A stretch of 64,000 nt of DNA from assembly GCA_900545825.1 (NCBI GenBank), contig URAS01000002.1, positions 62,001-126,000 on the forward strand. Direction: 5' to 3'. Under the pieces are notes generated by a model. It was not told the DNA's origin and did not search any database. It saw only the letters and a program-made list of their open reading frames with translations. This DNA comes from an uncultured Actinomyces sp. GTDB lineage: Bacteria; Actinomycetota; Actinomycetes; Actinomycetales; Actinomycetaceae. Made by a program: the position numbers and the translations under genes. Below are positions 23,837-31,823 of this stretch, piece by piece. Position 1 is the stretch's first letter. Every line of letters begins with the position of its first letter.

Positions 23837-25072
23837 CTAGCCCTCGTCGACGTCGCCGACGGTGGCCGCACGGTGCTTGCGCAGCCGCTGCCCCAGGTAG
23901 GTCGAGATCGACACCTGGATGACCGAGTCGGCCAGGAGCACGGACCCGAGGACGCCGCCGACCTTGTGCCAGGCGTTCCGCTTGGATCCGGCCGCGGCGG
24001 CTGTCGCCGTGAGAGCGGCGCCGATCGTCGCCTCGCCCAGCGCCAGGCCGCGGCCCAGCCACGGGTGATCGAGGTACGTGCGGCGGTAGGCCGAGACGAG
24101 ACCCGAGTGCTCGTCGTGCTCCTTGTCCATGAAGATGTCGAGCCCGGACCCCAGCGCCTCACGCCAGCCCGGCTTGTAGAACACCTGGGCGTTCGAGACG
24201 TCCTCGAGGTCGAAGTGGCCGTAGAGGTACGACGCCAGCTCGACCGGGACCCCGAGCGCCTGCATGGCCTCGATGACGCCCTCGCGCCCGGTCACGGTAA
24301 ACGCGTCCTCCAGCGCCTCGCCGTCCGCACCGTCGACCAGTTCGGCGACGCGGCGCGGGTTTTCCAGATGCCCGAGGTCGGCGCGCACCCGCTGCTCCAG
24401 CTGAAGGTTGTCGTCCAGCGGCACGGCGCCCGCGACAATCATCGTCCGCATGGTCCACGAGTGGATCGCCAGCGACTCCGGCGCCGCCTCGCCGCGGTCG
24501 AGCACCGCGATGAGCTTCGCGTCGTCGTCGGACACGTAGAAGCCGACCGCCGGGGTCTGCGTCACCATGGCGCCCTCGACGAAGTCGTCGCTGGAGAGCT
24601 CGTAGAAGACGGCGCGCTGGCCGTTCGGCAGGTTGAGGCAGCCCAGGGAGCGCCCCTCGGCCGCGGCGCAGAACGGCACGGACGACATGGGCATCGACGT
24701 GATCTCGACGGCGCGGATCGTCCGCGCCGCCTGGCCCACGTCGGGGAACGTGGCGCCGGCCGGGATCTGGTTATCCGTCACGTCACCCAGCCGCACCTCG
24801 GCACCGAACTCGCGCGCCAGATGCCGCACCACTTCCTCGCTGGTTGCGCCGACGCGGTACAGCGAATCGGCACGGTCGAGGGCGGCGACGCCACCGGACT
24901 TGTTGAGCAGGACGTTGAGGCCCAGCAGGTGCGGGGTCGCGGGATACCAATCGATCTCGGCGACGACGTTGAGTTTCTCGAGCTCGGCCGCGACCTTCGC
25001 AGGCTCGAGGTGAGGGGCAACCATCGCTCCCTCTTGAACATTCCAGGTCGCCAGCGGTTCTTGATTACGCAT
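23837..25072 (-). CDS. Protein of unknown function, 411 residues
   Basis: I do not recognise a family. The ATG at 25072 (MRNQEPLATWNVQEGAM) has GGGGGAGA upstream. Residues ~1-300 look soluble with alternating sheets and helices. Near the C-terminus there are weakly hydrophobic Ala/Gly-rich segments (ALGEATIGAALTATAAAAG and VGGVLGSVLLADSVIQVSI) that could be two short membrane hairpins, then a basic tail. There is no signal peptide. A possible ~20-residue hydrophobic region without a signal recalls membrane-associated or channel-forming proteins, but this is only appearance. Next upstream lie the micro-peptide genes. Confidence 0.5.
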   Translation of the reverse strand: MRNQEPLATWNVQEGAMVAPHLEPAKVAAELEKLNVVAEIDWYPATPHLLGLNVLLNKSGGVAALDRADSLYRVGATSEEVVRHLAREFGAEVRLGDVTDNQIPAGATFPDVGQAARTIRAVEITSMPMSSVPFCAAAEGRSLGCLNLPNGQRAVFYELSSDDFVEGAMVTQTPAVGFYVSDDDAKLIAVLDRGEAAPESLAIHSWTMRTMIVAGAVPLDDNLQLEQRVRADLGHLENPRRVAELVDGADGEALEDAFTVTGREGVIEAMQALGVPVELASYLYGHFDLEDVSNAQVFYKPGWREALGSGLDIFMDKEHDEHSGLVSAYRRTYLDHPWLGRGLALGEATIGAALTATAAAAGSKRNAWHKVGGVLGSVLLADSVIQVSISTYLGQRLRKHRAATVGDVDEG

Positions 25073-25226
25073 GTCTCCCCCACTTCCTCGCGTCGGACCG
25101 TACGTCTTTACTCCCCACAGTAGCGAACCGCGGGCCGTTTGCAGTGTCGAACCGAGGGCCACTTTCTTCCCGATCCGACCAGGGCACCCCGTACAGCCGC
25201 TTCACGCGGCTTTCGGGCAAAGAAAA

Positions 25227-25252
25227 GTGGCGGACACCCCTGTGCCCGCCAC
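25227..25252 (-). terminator. Terminator of micro-peptide gene A
   Basis: GTGGCGG and CCGCCAC arms close a hairpin 20 bases behind the stop of gene A; on the minus strand it is followed by TTTTCTTT. Confidence 0.85.
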
Positions 25253-25271
25253 CCTCGGAGAAACCCGAAGA

Positions 25272-25388
25272 CTAGTTGCCGCCGTTGCCGTCGAGGGCGC
25301 CCGTGTCCTTGAGGATGCCCATGACCAGGTCGACGACCTGCTTGGCGATACCGACAATCTTCGACAGCGAATCCAGGAACTGATCCAT
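25272..25388 (-). CDS. Amphipathic micro-peptide A (38 residues)
   Basis: The frame starts MDQFLDSLSK, contains the helix AKQVVDLVMGILKDTG and ends in a Gly/Asn tail before TAG. GGGAG stands seven bases before the ATG. There is no cysteine, leader, double-Gly or signal sequence; the central ~20 residues would form one amphipathic helix, net charge about -2. A and B share AKQVVDLV exactly; C has the same spacing. It has its own promoter and a terminator, so it is a real, separately transcribed gene. Size and design resemble phenol-soluble modulins, leaderless bacteriocins, or the small PorA/PorH porin peptides of corynebacteria; none can be assigned. Confidence 0.8.
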   Translation of the reverse strand: MDQFLDSLSKIVGIAKQVVDLVMGILKDTGALDGNGGN

Positions 25389-25442
25389 TGTGTACTCCCA
25401 GAGATAGTAGAGACGATCACGTAGGGAATTCCTACGACCTCC

Positions 25443-25471
25443 ATTATGCACCATTTGTAGAGCATGCACAA
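25443..25471 (-). promoter_or_regulatory. Promoter of micro-peptide gene A
   Basis: TTGTGC (25466-25471) and CATAAT (25443-25448) on the minus strand are 17 bases apart. An inverted repeat GTAGG/CCTAC at 25421-25435 covers the expected start of transcription and may be an operator. Confidence 0.7.
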
Positions 25472-25527
25472 GATGGGATTCTGCCCGAATAACGCACGCC
25501 GTTCGCGAGGTTTTGCAGGAATAAACC

Positions 25528-25565
25528 ATATCGGCGGTGACCACCGAAGCGGTCGCCGCCGATAT
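25528..25565 (-). terminator. Terminator of micro-peptide gene B
   Basis: ATATCGGCGG at 25528 and CCGCCGATAT ending at 25565, extended by GACC/GGTC, form a ~15-bp stem directly behind gene B; on the minus strand it is followed by GGTTTATT. Confidence 0.85.
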
Positions 25566-25581
25566 CGAAAAGTTTGGGCGC

Positions 25582-25689
25582 TTAGCCTTCGTACTTGCCC
25601 ATGTCCTTGATGAGGCCGAAGACCAGGTCAACGACCTGCTTGGCAACGGTGAGGAGCTGGCTGACGACGTCGAGATTGATGTTGTCCAT
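25582..25689 (-). CDS. Amphipathic micro-peptide B (35 residues)
   Basis: Starts MDNINLDVVSQLL, contains AKQVVDLVFGLIKDMG and ends KYEG before TAA. GGAGA lies seven bases before the ATG. It is the closest paralogue of peptide A (11 of 16 identical or more in the helix segment, and long identical runs at DNA level), so tandem duplication is evident. Acidic residues fall on one face and Val/Leu/Ile on the other. A strong hairpin terminator follows directly. No convincing promoter is picked in the 267 bases upstream. Confidence 0.8.
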   Translation of the reverse strand: MDNINLDVVSQLLTVAKQVVDLVFGLIKDMGKYEG

Positions 25690-25956
25690 TGTGTTTCTCC
25701 ATGTGAGTCAGGGGCGGCCAATCGGTGGCGTACCGCTTCCCAGCCGCGCTTGCCATTGTGCCAGTACGCGCATTTTCCGAATGACCAATAATGAGCCATT
25801 CATGCCGACGAAGCCGAAATGCACCTTTGTGCAATTCGATCCGGCCTTTCCGGAAAGTCGTCGACCACTTAGTTAGTCGACCGATCAGCACCCGTCTGGC
25901 AACCCCATGAGACCCGTGGTCGTTAGCCGCGGAGGCGCTGAACGCTGCCGATTGAG

Positions 25957-26067
25957 TTAGCCAAAGGACTTGATGATCTTCATGATCATGTCGATGATCG
26001 TCTTGCCGATGCCGACAGCCTTCTCGAAGTTGTGGATGTCGAAGTCGGGCTTGTCCGGGTTCTCCAT
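25957..26067 (-). CDS. Amphipathic micro-peptide C (36 residues)
   Basis: Starts MENPDKPDFDIHNFEK, contains GKTIIDMIMKIIKSFG and ends at TAA. GGAGGAGA stands before the ATG. It is a more distant paralogue of A and B: the K-x-(V/I)-(V/I)-D-(L/M)-(V/I) core and the C-terminal IK-x-x-G are in register. Net charge is near -1, with more lysines in the helix. Its own promoter is visible (26122-26150). Function is open, as for A and B. Confidence 0.78.
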   Translation of the reverse strand: MENPDKPDFDIHNFEKAVGIGKTIIDMIMKIIKSFG

Positions 26068-26121
26068 GATGTCTCCTCCGCGGGACCTAACGAATGGTGT
26101 CGGCTTGTGCCGTCGGTTCAA

Positions 26122-26150
26122 GTTTTACCCGTTGGTAGAACGCAAATCAA
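26122..26150 (-). promoter_or_regulatory. Promoter of micro-peptide gene C
   Basis: TTGATT (26145-26150) and TAAAAC (26122-26127) on the minus strand are 17 bases apart, in an AT-rich stretch ~55 bases before the start codon. Confidence 0.65.
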
Positions 26151-26526
26151 GAGTGAACGCGAAACATGTGCCTCTCATCGACTCCCCATAGAAGCAGGGT
26201 ATCCCACTATTCGCACTACCGTCAGAGTCGAGCATATCGACCGGAAACGTTTACACCCCCGCCATGCCGAAGCGCCGTCCACCCCGCCGCGAACTTCCTG
26301 ACCAGATATGTAGGCTTCATTCAGAACCTGACCACGCTTACGTGATTTACACCACAAGTCGCGTCAACTGCGGTCAACACCCCCGCGAGGGCGGGCAAAC
26401 GGCGTCTCTCCCACCCGGGAATCTGCCTGCGCGCTCCCCACCCTCCACCCTTTTTCCCCTCCCCAGTACGGCCCGACCGCACGACATAGCGCCCCGCGCG
26501 GCGTCCTCGGGCCCGCAGATAGACGA
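26151..26526. other. Gene-free stretch between micro-peptide C and fumC
   Basis: No supported coding frame. The left part is AT-richer than the rest of the window; the right part is C-rich on the plus strand (26420-26470). I see no mobile-element ends. Confidence 0.5.
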
Positions 26527-26561
26527 GGGCGCCGCCCGCACGAACCGTGCAGACGGCGCCC
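26527..26561 (-). terminator. fumC terminator
   Basis: GGGCGCCG and CGGCGCCC arms with an inner GCAC/GTGC pair lie ~20 bases behind the fumC stop. Confidence 0.7.
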
Positions 26562-26579
26562 AGAAAGGAAAAGAAGCGG

Positions 26580-27983
26580 CTACTTCTTCGCGGCCGGGTG
26601 GGTCATCGACGCGACGTCGAGGGCCTTATCCAGCTGCTCTTCCGTGATCTCGCCACGCTCGACGAACCCGAGGTCGATCGCGGCCTCCTTGACCGTGATG
26701 CCCTTCTTCACCGAGTGCTTAGCGATCTTCGCCGCGTTCTCGTAACCGATGATCCGGTTGAGCGGCGTAACGATCGACGGCGACGACTCCGCCAGCTCGA
26801 GGCAGCGGTCGCGGTGCGCGACGATGCCGTCGACGCAGCGGACAGCCAGCAGCTCGGCGACGTTACCCAGGCAGTTGATCGACTCGAGGAGGTCGGCCGC
26901 CATGACCGGCAGCATGACGAGCAGGTCGAAGTTGCCCTGGGCGCCGGCGAACGTGATCGTCGTGTCGTTGCCGATGACCTGGGCGGCGACCATGACCGTG
27001 GCCTCGGGCAGCACGGGGTTGATCTTGCCCGGCATGATCGACGAGCCCGGCTGGAGGTCGGGCAGCGTAACCTCGCCGATGCCCGAGCGCGGGCCCGACG
27101 ACGACCAACGCAGGTCGTTGGCGATCTTCACCATCGAGACGGCGACGGTGCGGAGGGCGCCCGACAGCTCGACGAGCGAGTCCTGCGCGGCCTGGGCCTC
27201 GAAGTGGTTCTTCGCCTCGACGAACGGCAGGCCGGTGTTCTCGGCAATCAGCTCGATGACGCGGGCCGAGAAGCCCTGCGGCGTGTTGATGCCGGTGCCG
27301 ACGGCCGTGCCGCCCAGCGGGAGCTCGGCCAGGCGGGGCAGGGTGTCGTTGATGCGGTCGATGCCCTGGCGGATCTGGGCGGCGTAGCCGGAGTACTCCT
27401 GGCCCAGCATGATCGGCGTCGCATCCATGAGGTGCGTGCGGCCGGCCTTGACGACGTCGGAGAACTCGTCGGCCTTCTTCTCCAGCGAGGTCGCGAGGAT
27501 CTCGAGCTTCGGCAGGAGGACCTCGGCGACCGCCTGGTACGCGGCGATGTGGATCGACGACGGGAAGACGTCGTTCGACGACTGCGACGCGTTGACGTGG
27601 TCGTTCGGGTGGACCTTCGAGCCCTTGATCTGGGTCGCAACCGTGCCCAGGACCTCGTTCGTGTTCATGTTGGACGACGTGCCCGACCCGGTCTGGAAGA
27701 TGTCGATCGGGTACTGGTCGTCGAATTCGCCGGCGATCAGGCGCTCGGCCGCAGCGACGATCGCCGCAGAGGTGTCCTCGTCGAGGACGCCGAGCTCCTT
27801 GTTCGCCAGCGCGGCGGCCCGCTTGATCTGGCCGAGGGCGGCGATGTGGTGCGACGACAGGGTGCGGCCAGAGATCGGGAAGTTCTCGACAGCGCGCTGG
27901 GTCTGCGCGGCATAGAGGGCGTCCTTGGGGACCTTGACCTCGCCCATCGTGTCATGTTCGATGCGGTACTCAGTTTCGCTCAC
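26580..27983 (-). CDS. fumC: Class II fumarate hydratase
   Basis: A 467-residue enzyme of the fumarase/aspartase superfamily, interconverting fumarate and malate in the TCA cycle. The superfamily signature GSSIMPGKINPVLPEA is present, as are TGSGTSSNMNTNEV and the substrate region KVHPNDHVNASQSSNDVFPS and GRTHLMDATPI. GTG at 27983 is the start, with AAGGAGA eight bases upstream. It is monocistronic, with a hairpin downstream. Confidence 0.96.
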   Translation of the reverse strand: MSETEYRIEHDTMGEVKVPKDALYAAQTQRAVENFPISGRTLSSHHIAALGQIKRAAALANKELGVLDEDTSAAIVAAAERLIAGEFDDQYPIDIFQTGSGTSSNMNTNEVLGTVATQIKGSKVHPNDHVNASQSSNDVFPSSIHIAAYQAVAEVLLPKLEILATSLEKKADEFSDVVKAGRTHLMDATPIMLGQEYSGYAAQIRQGIDRINDTLPRLAELPLGGTAVGTGINTPQGFSARVIELIAENTGLPFVEAKNHFEAQAAQDSLVELSGALRTVAVSMVKIANDLRWSSSGPRSGIGEVTLPDLQPGSSIMPGKINPVLPEATVMVAAQVIGNDTTITFAGAQGNFDLLVMLPVMAADLLESINCLGNVAELLAVRCVDGIVAHRDRCLELAESSPSIVTPLNRIIGYENAAKIAKHSVKKGITVKEAAIDLGFVERGEITEEQLDKALDVASMTHPAAKK

Positions 27984-28182
27984 TGCGACGTGTCTCCTTC
28001 ACTGAATAGACGTGGGGCAGAAAACCCCCTGGGTCTATTGTGACGCGCCTCGCGCCCACAATGCCCACTTTTAGTCCCAGATCGTCCCCCCGTTTTGCCG
28101 TGACCAGCACGTCATGGACCCCGCCTGCCGCATCCGATCGGTCGGCTTAGGATAGAGGGGCACGTGAGAAAGGAGATCGAGG

Positions 28183-28737
28183 ATGCCACAAGAGATCACC
28201 CCCGGCGGCCCCTCCAGCGACACACCAAAGCTTGGGCTGCCCGTCGGCGACGTCTCGGACACCCAGTCGATCCCGGCCTACCACGACGAGGAGGGCGACC
28301 TCCCCGAGACGATTCCGCCCGAGAGGAAGCGCCGCGGACCCGTCATCGTCGGCTACGTCCTCTTGATCGTCATGGTCCTCGTGCTCGCCGGGGTCATCTG
28401 GGCGATGGCGACCGGCAAGATCGCGGTCGGCGGTGACGAGCCGGAAGAGACGACGTCCTCGGCCACCCAGCCGTCGATTACCATGTCGACGCCGACGACA
28501 GACACGAACACCGTGCCCAACCGAACCTATCGGCGCCAGACGACGCCATACCGGCCCACGACGCAGGCTCCGCAGACGCCCATCCAGACACACCAGGCGC
28601 CCACCCAGACGGTGGCGCCGACGACGCAGGCTCCCCAGCCCACGGCCACCAGCGGCTCCGGCGACGGCTCGGGCGGCGGCGCCACGATGCCGCCGGCCAC
28701 TCCGCCGACGCAGCCCGCTCCTACGGGCGGCCACTAA
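28183..28737 (+). CDS. Single-pass membrane protein with Thr/Pro/Gln-rich outer tail
   Basis: A 184-residue protein of unknown function. Residues 1-50 are polar and acidic; a basic ERKRRGP stop precedes one membrane helix (VIVGYVLLIVMVLVLAGVIW, about residues 53-72). The remaining ~110 residues are Thr/Pro/Gln/Ala-rich low complexity (TTQAPQTP, TQTVAPTTQAP), typical of exported, possibly O-glycosylated linkers. AAGGAG precedes the ATG. The protein opposite (28844-29581) has a similar single-helix design. Confidence 0.7.
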   Translation: MPQEITPGGPSSDTPKLGLPVGDVSDTQSIPAYHDEEGDLPETIPPERKRRGPVIVGYVLLIVMVLVLAGVIWAMATGKIAVGGDEPEETTSSATQPSITMSTPTTDTNTVPNRTYRRQTTPYRPTTQAPQTPIQTHQAPTQTVAPTTQAPQPTATSGSGDGSGGGATMPPATPPTQPAPTGGH

Positions 28738-28748
28738 CCGACACTGGG

Positions 28749-28820
28749 CACGCGAAACGCTCACCGCTTCGAGACCATGCCGCACCTGGCGGCCTCACAA
28801 GCGGTGAGCGTTTCTCGTGT
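28749..28820. terminator. Bidirectional terminator between convergent membrane-protein genes
   Basis: GAAACGCTCACCGCTT pairs with AAGCGGTGAGCGTTTC around a 29-base loop that itself contains GCCG/CGGC arms. Confidence 0.85.
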
Positions 28821-28843
28821 CTGTGGCTGGTGGCGGATCCGGG

Positions 28844-29581
28844 CTACTTCGCGGGGAAGAACCGGTAGCCGACGCTGTCTTCGTAGGTGAAGCCGCGGCC
28901 CGTGCTCAGCTGGGCGCAGGTCGCCTGGGCGCCGTCGACCGTGCACCCGTAGTCGCCCAGCTCGGCGTGTTTGCCGTAGGGGAGGTCGGCCAGCGCGAAG
29001 CGGTCGCCGCCCTCGGCGTGGTCGCGGGCGTCCGCAAACATCTTCGTCGAATCGGCCGAGCACGCGCCGACGCCCTGCCCGTCGTTCCACACGCCGATGA
29101 CGCTCGTGCGCAGCAGCTGTCCGCCCGGGCAGCCGTGCATGTCGTCCGGGGCCGCGTCGACGTTCGAGATCCCCGCACACATGACGCCGGCGCCCGCGGC
29201 CGGCTTGCCGTCGTGCGAGGCCGTCGCCGGCACCCACCCGCCGGTGTCGGCCTTCGACAGGTCGGTGGCGATGACGCAGACGATCTGGCCGGAGGGCGAC
29301 CGGAACACGATCTGTTGGTCGTTCCCCTTGAGCTGGGCCAGGTCGACGGCGGGGGTGCCGACGATCTGCTGGACCTCTTCGGTGTTCGCGCGCTTCGGCG
29401 GCGCCGCCGTCACCGTCGTCGTCTCGGTGGCGACGACGGGACCGGGCCGGCCGTACACGCCGGTTTTCCCCGTGCACACGCGGTAGATCTGCCAACACAG
29501 CAGCGCCAACACGCAGGCGAGGACGATCCCCACGATCGCGTTGATGACGTGCCTGGCAGGCGACGATGACCTCTGGCTCAT
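28844..29581 (-). CDS. Single-pass membrane protein with a Cys-containing extracellular domain
   Basis: A 245-residue protein of unknown function. A short cytoplasmic start (MSQRSSSPARH) is followed by one helix (VINAIVGIVLACVLALLCW) and then an exported domain of ~200 residues. That domain has five or so cysteines in places that could pair (IVCVIATD, VMCAGI, HGCPGG, GACSAD, YGCTVD, ATCAQ). The start overlaps the upstream exonuclease stop by four bases (ATGA), so it is translated with guaB and the exonuclease gene. The DsbA-like protein in this window could serve such a domain. Confidence 0.7.
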   Translation of the reverse strand: MSQRSSSPARHVINAIVGIVLACVLALLCWQIYRVCTGKTGVYGRPGPVVATETTTVTAAPPKRANTEEVQQIVGTPAVDLAQLKGNDQQIVFRSPSGQIVCVIATDLSKADTGGWVPATASHDGKPAAGAGVMCAGISNVDAAPDDMHGCPGGQLLRTSVIGVWNDGQGVGACSADSTKMFADARDHAEGGDRFALADLPYGKHAELGDYGCTVDGAQATCAQLSTGRGFTYEDSVGYRFFPAK

Positions 29582-30303
29582 TCCGATGTCCTCGCGTTTT
29601 CCCAATCGTCCTCGAGGGGCCACGACTCGCCGATGTCCGGCGTGCGCCCCTTCTTTCGCAGCCAGTCGCCAAACGACTGAGCCCACTGGCGGTGGGCGTC
29701 GGCCTGCATCTCCATGAGCTGGGTCGGCGACTGCTCAGTCAGCGTTGGATGGGCGCGACACATGGCATCCCACACGGCGAGGGTCTGCCTGACGTCGGCG
29801 GCGGCGTCGTGCAGCGCCTCGTCGACCCGCACGTCGTAGAAGTCGGCGAGCGTCCCCAGCTGGCGATTCCCCTTGCGCCACCGATCGAGGGACCGGTCGA
29901 GGACCAGCGGGTCGATGATGAACGGGAGGGCGCCCAGCCGCTCGGTCAGCGGGGTCACGCCGACGCGGCGGGCCTCGGCCTCGATGAGCGTGAGGTCGAA
30001 CCGCGCGTTGTAGATAACGATGGGCACGCCCGCCCTGGCCGCCTTCTCTAAATAGCCGACGACCTCGGCAATCACCTGGGCACGGTCACGCCCTTCGCGG
30101 CGCGCCTGCTCGGTGGAAATGCCGTGGACGCGCTGCGCGGCCTCCGGAATCTCGATCCCGGGGTCCGCCAGCCACGTGCGGACGTGCTGGCGGTGGCCGC
30201 GCTGCTCAACGAGCGCCGCCTGCACGAGGCGGTCACTCGCCGCGCGCGTCCCCGTGGTCTCGGTGTCGAAGCCGAGGAGCGGGCCTGCCCACCCGTCGCT
30301 CAT
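29578..30303 (-). CDS. DnaQ-like 3'-5' exonuclease
   Basis: A 241-residue DEDDh exonuclease. Exo I is LGFDTETTGT, Exo II is VIYNARFDLTLIEAEA, Exo III with the His is LHDAAADVRQTLAVWD. It resembles stand-alone epsilon-like exonucleases rather than a polymerase subunit, since no PHP or BRCT domain is attached. The ATG overlaps the guaB stop by four bases. The C-terminal ~60 residues are a helical basic extension. DNA or RNA may be the substrate. Confidence 0.88.
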   Translation of the reverse strand: MSDGWAGPLLGFDTETTGTRAASDRLVQAALVEQRGHRQHVRTWLADPGIEIPEAAQRVHGISTEQARREGRDRAQVIAEVVGYLEKAARAGVPIVIYNARFDLTLIEAEARRVGVTPLTERLGALPFIIDPLVLDRSLDRWRKGNRQLGTLADFYDVRVDEALHDAAADVRQTLAVWDAMCRAHPTLTEQSPTQLMEMQADAHRQWAQSFGDWLRKKGRTPDIGESWPLEDDWENARTSE

Positions 30304-31814
30304 CGCGCCGCCGAGTGATAGTTCGGCGCTTCCTGCGTCATCTGGACGTCGTGCGGGTGCGACTCGCGCAGGCCCGCCGCGGTGATGCGGACGAAGCGGC
30401 CGCGCTCCTTGAGTTCCTCGATCGTCCGCGCGCCCGTGTAGAACATCGACTGGTGGAGGCCGCCGACCAGCTGGTAGATGACGGACGCCAGCGACCCGGA
30501 GTAGGGCACCTGACCCTCGATGCCCTCGGGAACCAGCTTGTCGTCGCTGGTCGCGTCGGCCTGGAAGTAGCGGTCCTTCGAATACGACTTGCGCCCGCGC
30601 GAGCTCATCGCACCCAGCGACCCCATGCCGCGGTAGTGCTTGTACTGCTTGCCGTTGACGAACACGAGCTCGCCCGGGCTCTCCTCGCAGCCCGCGAGCA
30701 GCGAGCCGAGCATCACCGTGTCGGCGCCGGCAACGAGGGCCTTGGCGATGTCGCCGGAGTACTGCAGGCCGCCGTCGGCGATCAGCGGGACGCCCGCCGG
30801 GCCACATGCCTCGGCGGCCAGCTGGATCGCCGTCACCTGGGGGACGCCGACGCCCGCGACGACGCGCGTCGTGCAGATCGAGCCCGGGCCCACGCCCACC
30901 TTGACGGCGTCGACGCCCGCGTCGATGAGCGCCTGGGCGCCCTCGCGGGTCGCGACGTTGCCGCCGATGATCTGGACGTCCTCGAACGCCGAGTCACTCT
31001 TCAACCGCTCGATCATGTCGAGCGCCAGGCGGGCCCCGCCGTTCGCCGTGTCGACGACGAGGACGTCGACGCCGGCCTCGCGCAGCGCCTGGGCGCGCTC
31101 CCACGTGTCGCCCCAATAGCCGAGGGCGGCACCGACGAGCAGGCGGCCGCGGGCGTCCTTCGACGCCTGCGGGTACTGCTCGGTCTTGACGAAGTCTTTC
31201 ACCGTGATGAGGCCGGCCAGATGGCCGTCCTCGTCGACCAGCGGCAGCTTCTCGATGCGGTGCTCGGCCAGGAGGGCGCGGGCGTCCTCGCGGGCAATGT
31301 TCTTGGAGCCCGTGATGAGGGGCATCGGCGTCATCGCCTGGCTGACCCGCATGGTGTCCCACTGATCCGAGGGGATAAACCGCAGGTCACGGTTGGTGAT
31401 GATGCCGACGAGGACGTTGTTGTCGTCGACGACCGGCAGGCCGGACACGCGGTAGTGCCCGCACGTGCGGTCGAGTTCCTCCAGGGTCGCGTCCGGGCTG
31501 ACCGTCACCGGATCCGACACCATGCCCGACTCGGAACGCTTGACCAGCCGCACCTGGTCGGCCTGGTCCTCGATCGACAGGTTGCGGTGGAGGATCCCGA
31601 TGCCGCCTTGGCGCGCCATCGCGATCGCCATGCGGGCCTCGGTGACCGTGTCCATCGCCGCCGACACGACGGGCAGCCGCAGGCGAATCGACCGGGTCAG
31701 CGCGGATTCGGTGCTGACTTCGGAGGGAATGACGTCCGTCGTTTCGGGGAGCAACAAGACGTCGTCGTAGGTGAGTCCATCAATGATTCGAGGGTTGGGA
31801 GTAGATGTAGCCAC
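30300..31814 (-). CDS. guaB: Inosine-5'-monophosphate dehydrogenase
   Basis: A 504-residue enzyme: IMP to XMP with NAD, the committed step of GMP synthesis. The catalytic Cys loop is VGPGSICTTRVVAGVGVPQ, preceded by DVLVVDTANG; two CBS domains (residues ~95-205) include VSPDATLEEL and NIAREDARALL. The flap region is SSRGRKSYSKDR. GTG at 31814 has no Shine-Dalgarno; it lies nine bases behind the MerR-like stop, so coupling is likely. The gene continues into the exonuclease gene by overlap. Confidence 0.96.
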   Translation of the reverse strand: MATSTPNPRIIDGLTYDDVLLLPETTDVIPSEVSTESALTRSIRLRLPVVSAAMDTVTEARMAIAMARQGGIGILHRNLSIEDQADQVRLVKRSESGMVSDPVTVSPDATLEELDRTCGHYRVSGLPVVDDNNVLVGIITNRDLRFIPSDQWDTMRVSQAMTPMPLITGSKNIAREDARALLAEHRIEKLPLVDEDGHLAGLITVKDFVKTEQYPQASKDARGRLLVGAALGYWGDTWERAQALREAGVDVLVVDTANGGARLALDMIERLKSDSAFEDVQIIGGNVATREGAQALIDAGVDAVKVGVGPGSICTTRVVAGVGVPQVTAIQLAAEACGPAGVPLIADGGLQYSGDIAKALVAGADTVMLGSLLAGCEESPGELVFVNGKQYKHYRGMGSLGAMSSRGRKSYSKDRYFQADATSDDKLVPEGIEGQVPYSGSLASVIYQLVGGLHQSMFYTGARTIEELKERGRFVRITAAGLRESHPHDVQMTQEAPNYHSAAR

Positions 31815-31823
31815 ACGTGGAGT

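Noticed and set aside
25200..26100. Assignment of the micro-peptides as corynebacterial PorA/PorH porins
   Set aside because: Size and helix fit, but no mycolate-related gene is in the window and the alpha-operon order (no rpsD) argues against a mycolate-containing relative. Kept only as one possibility.
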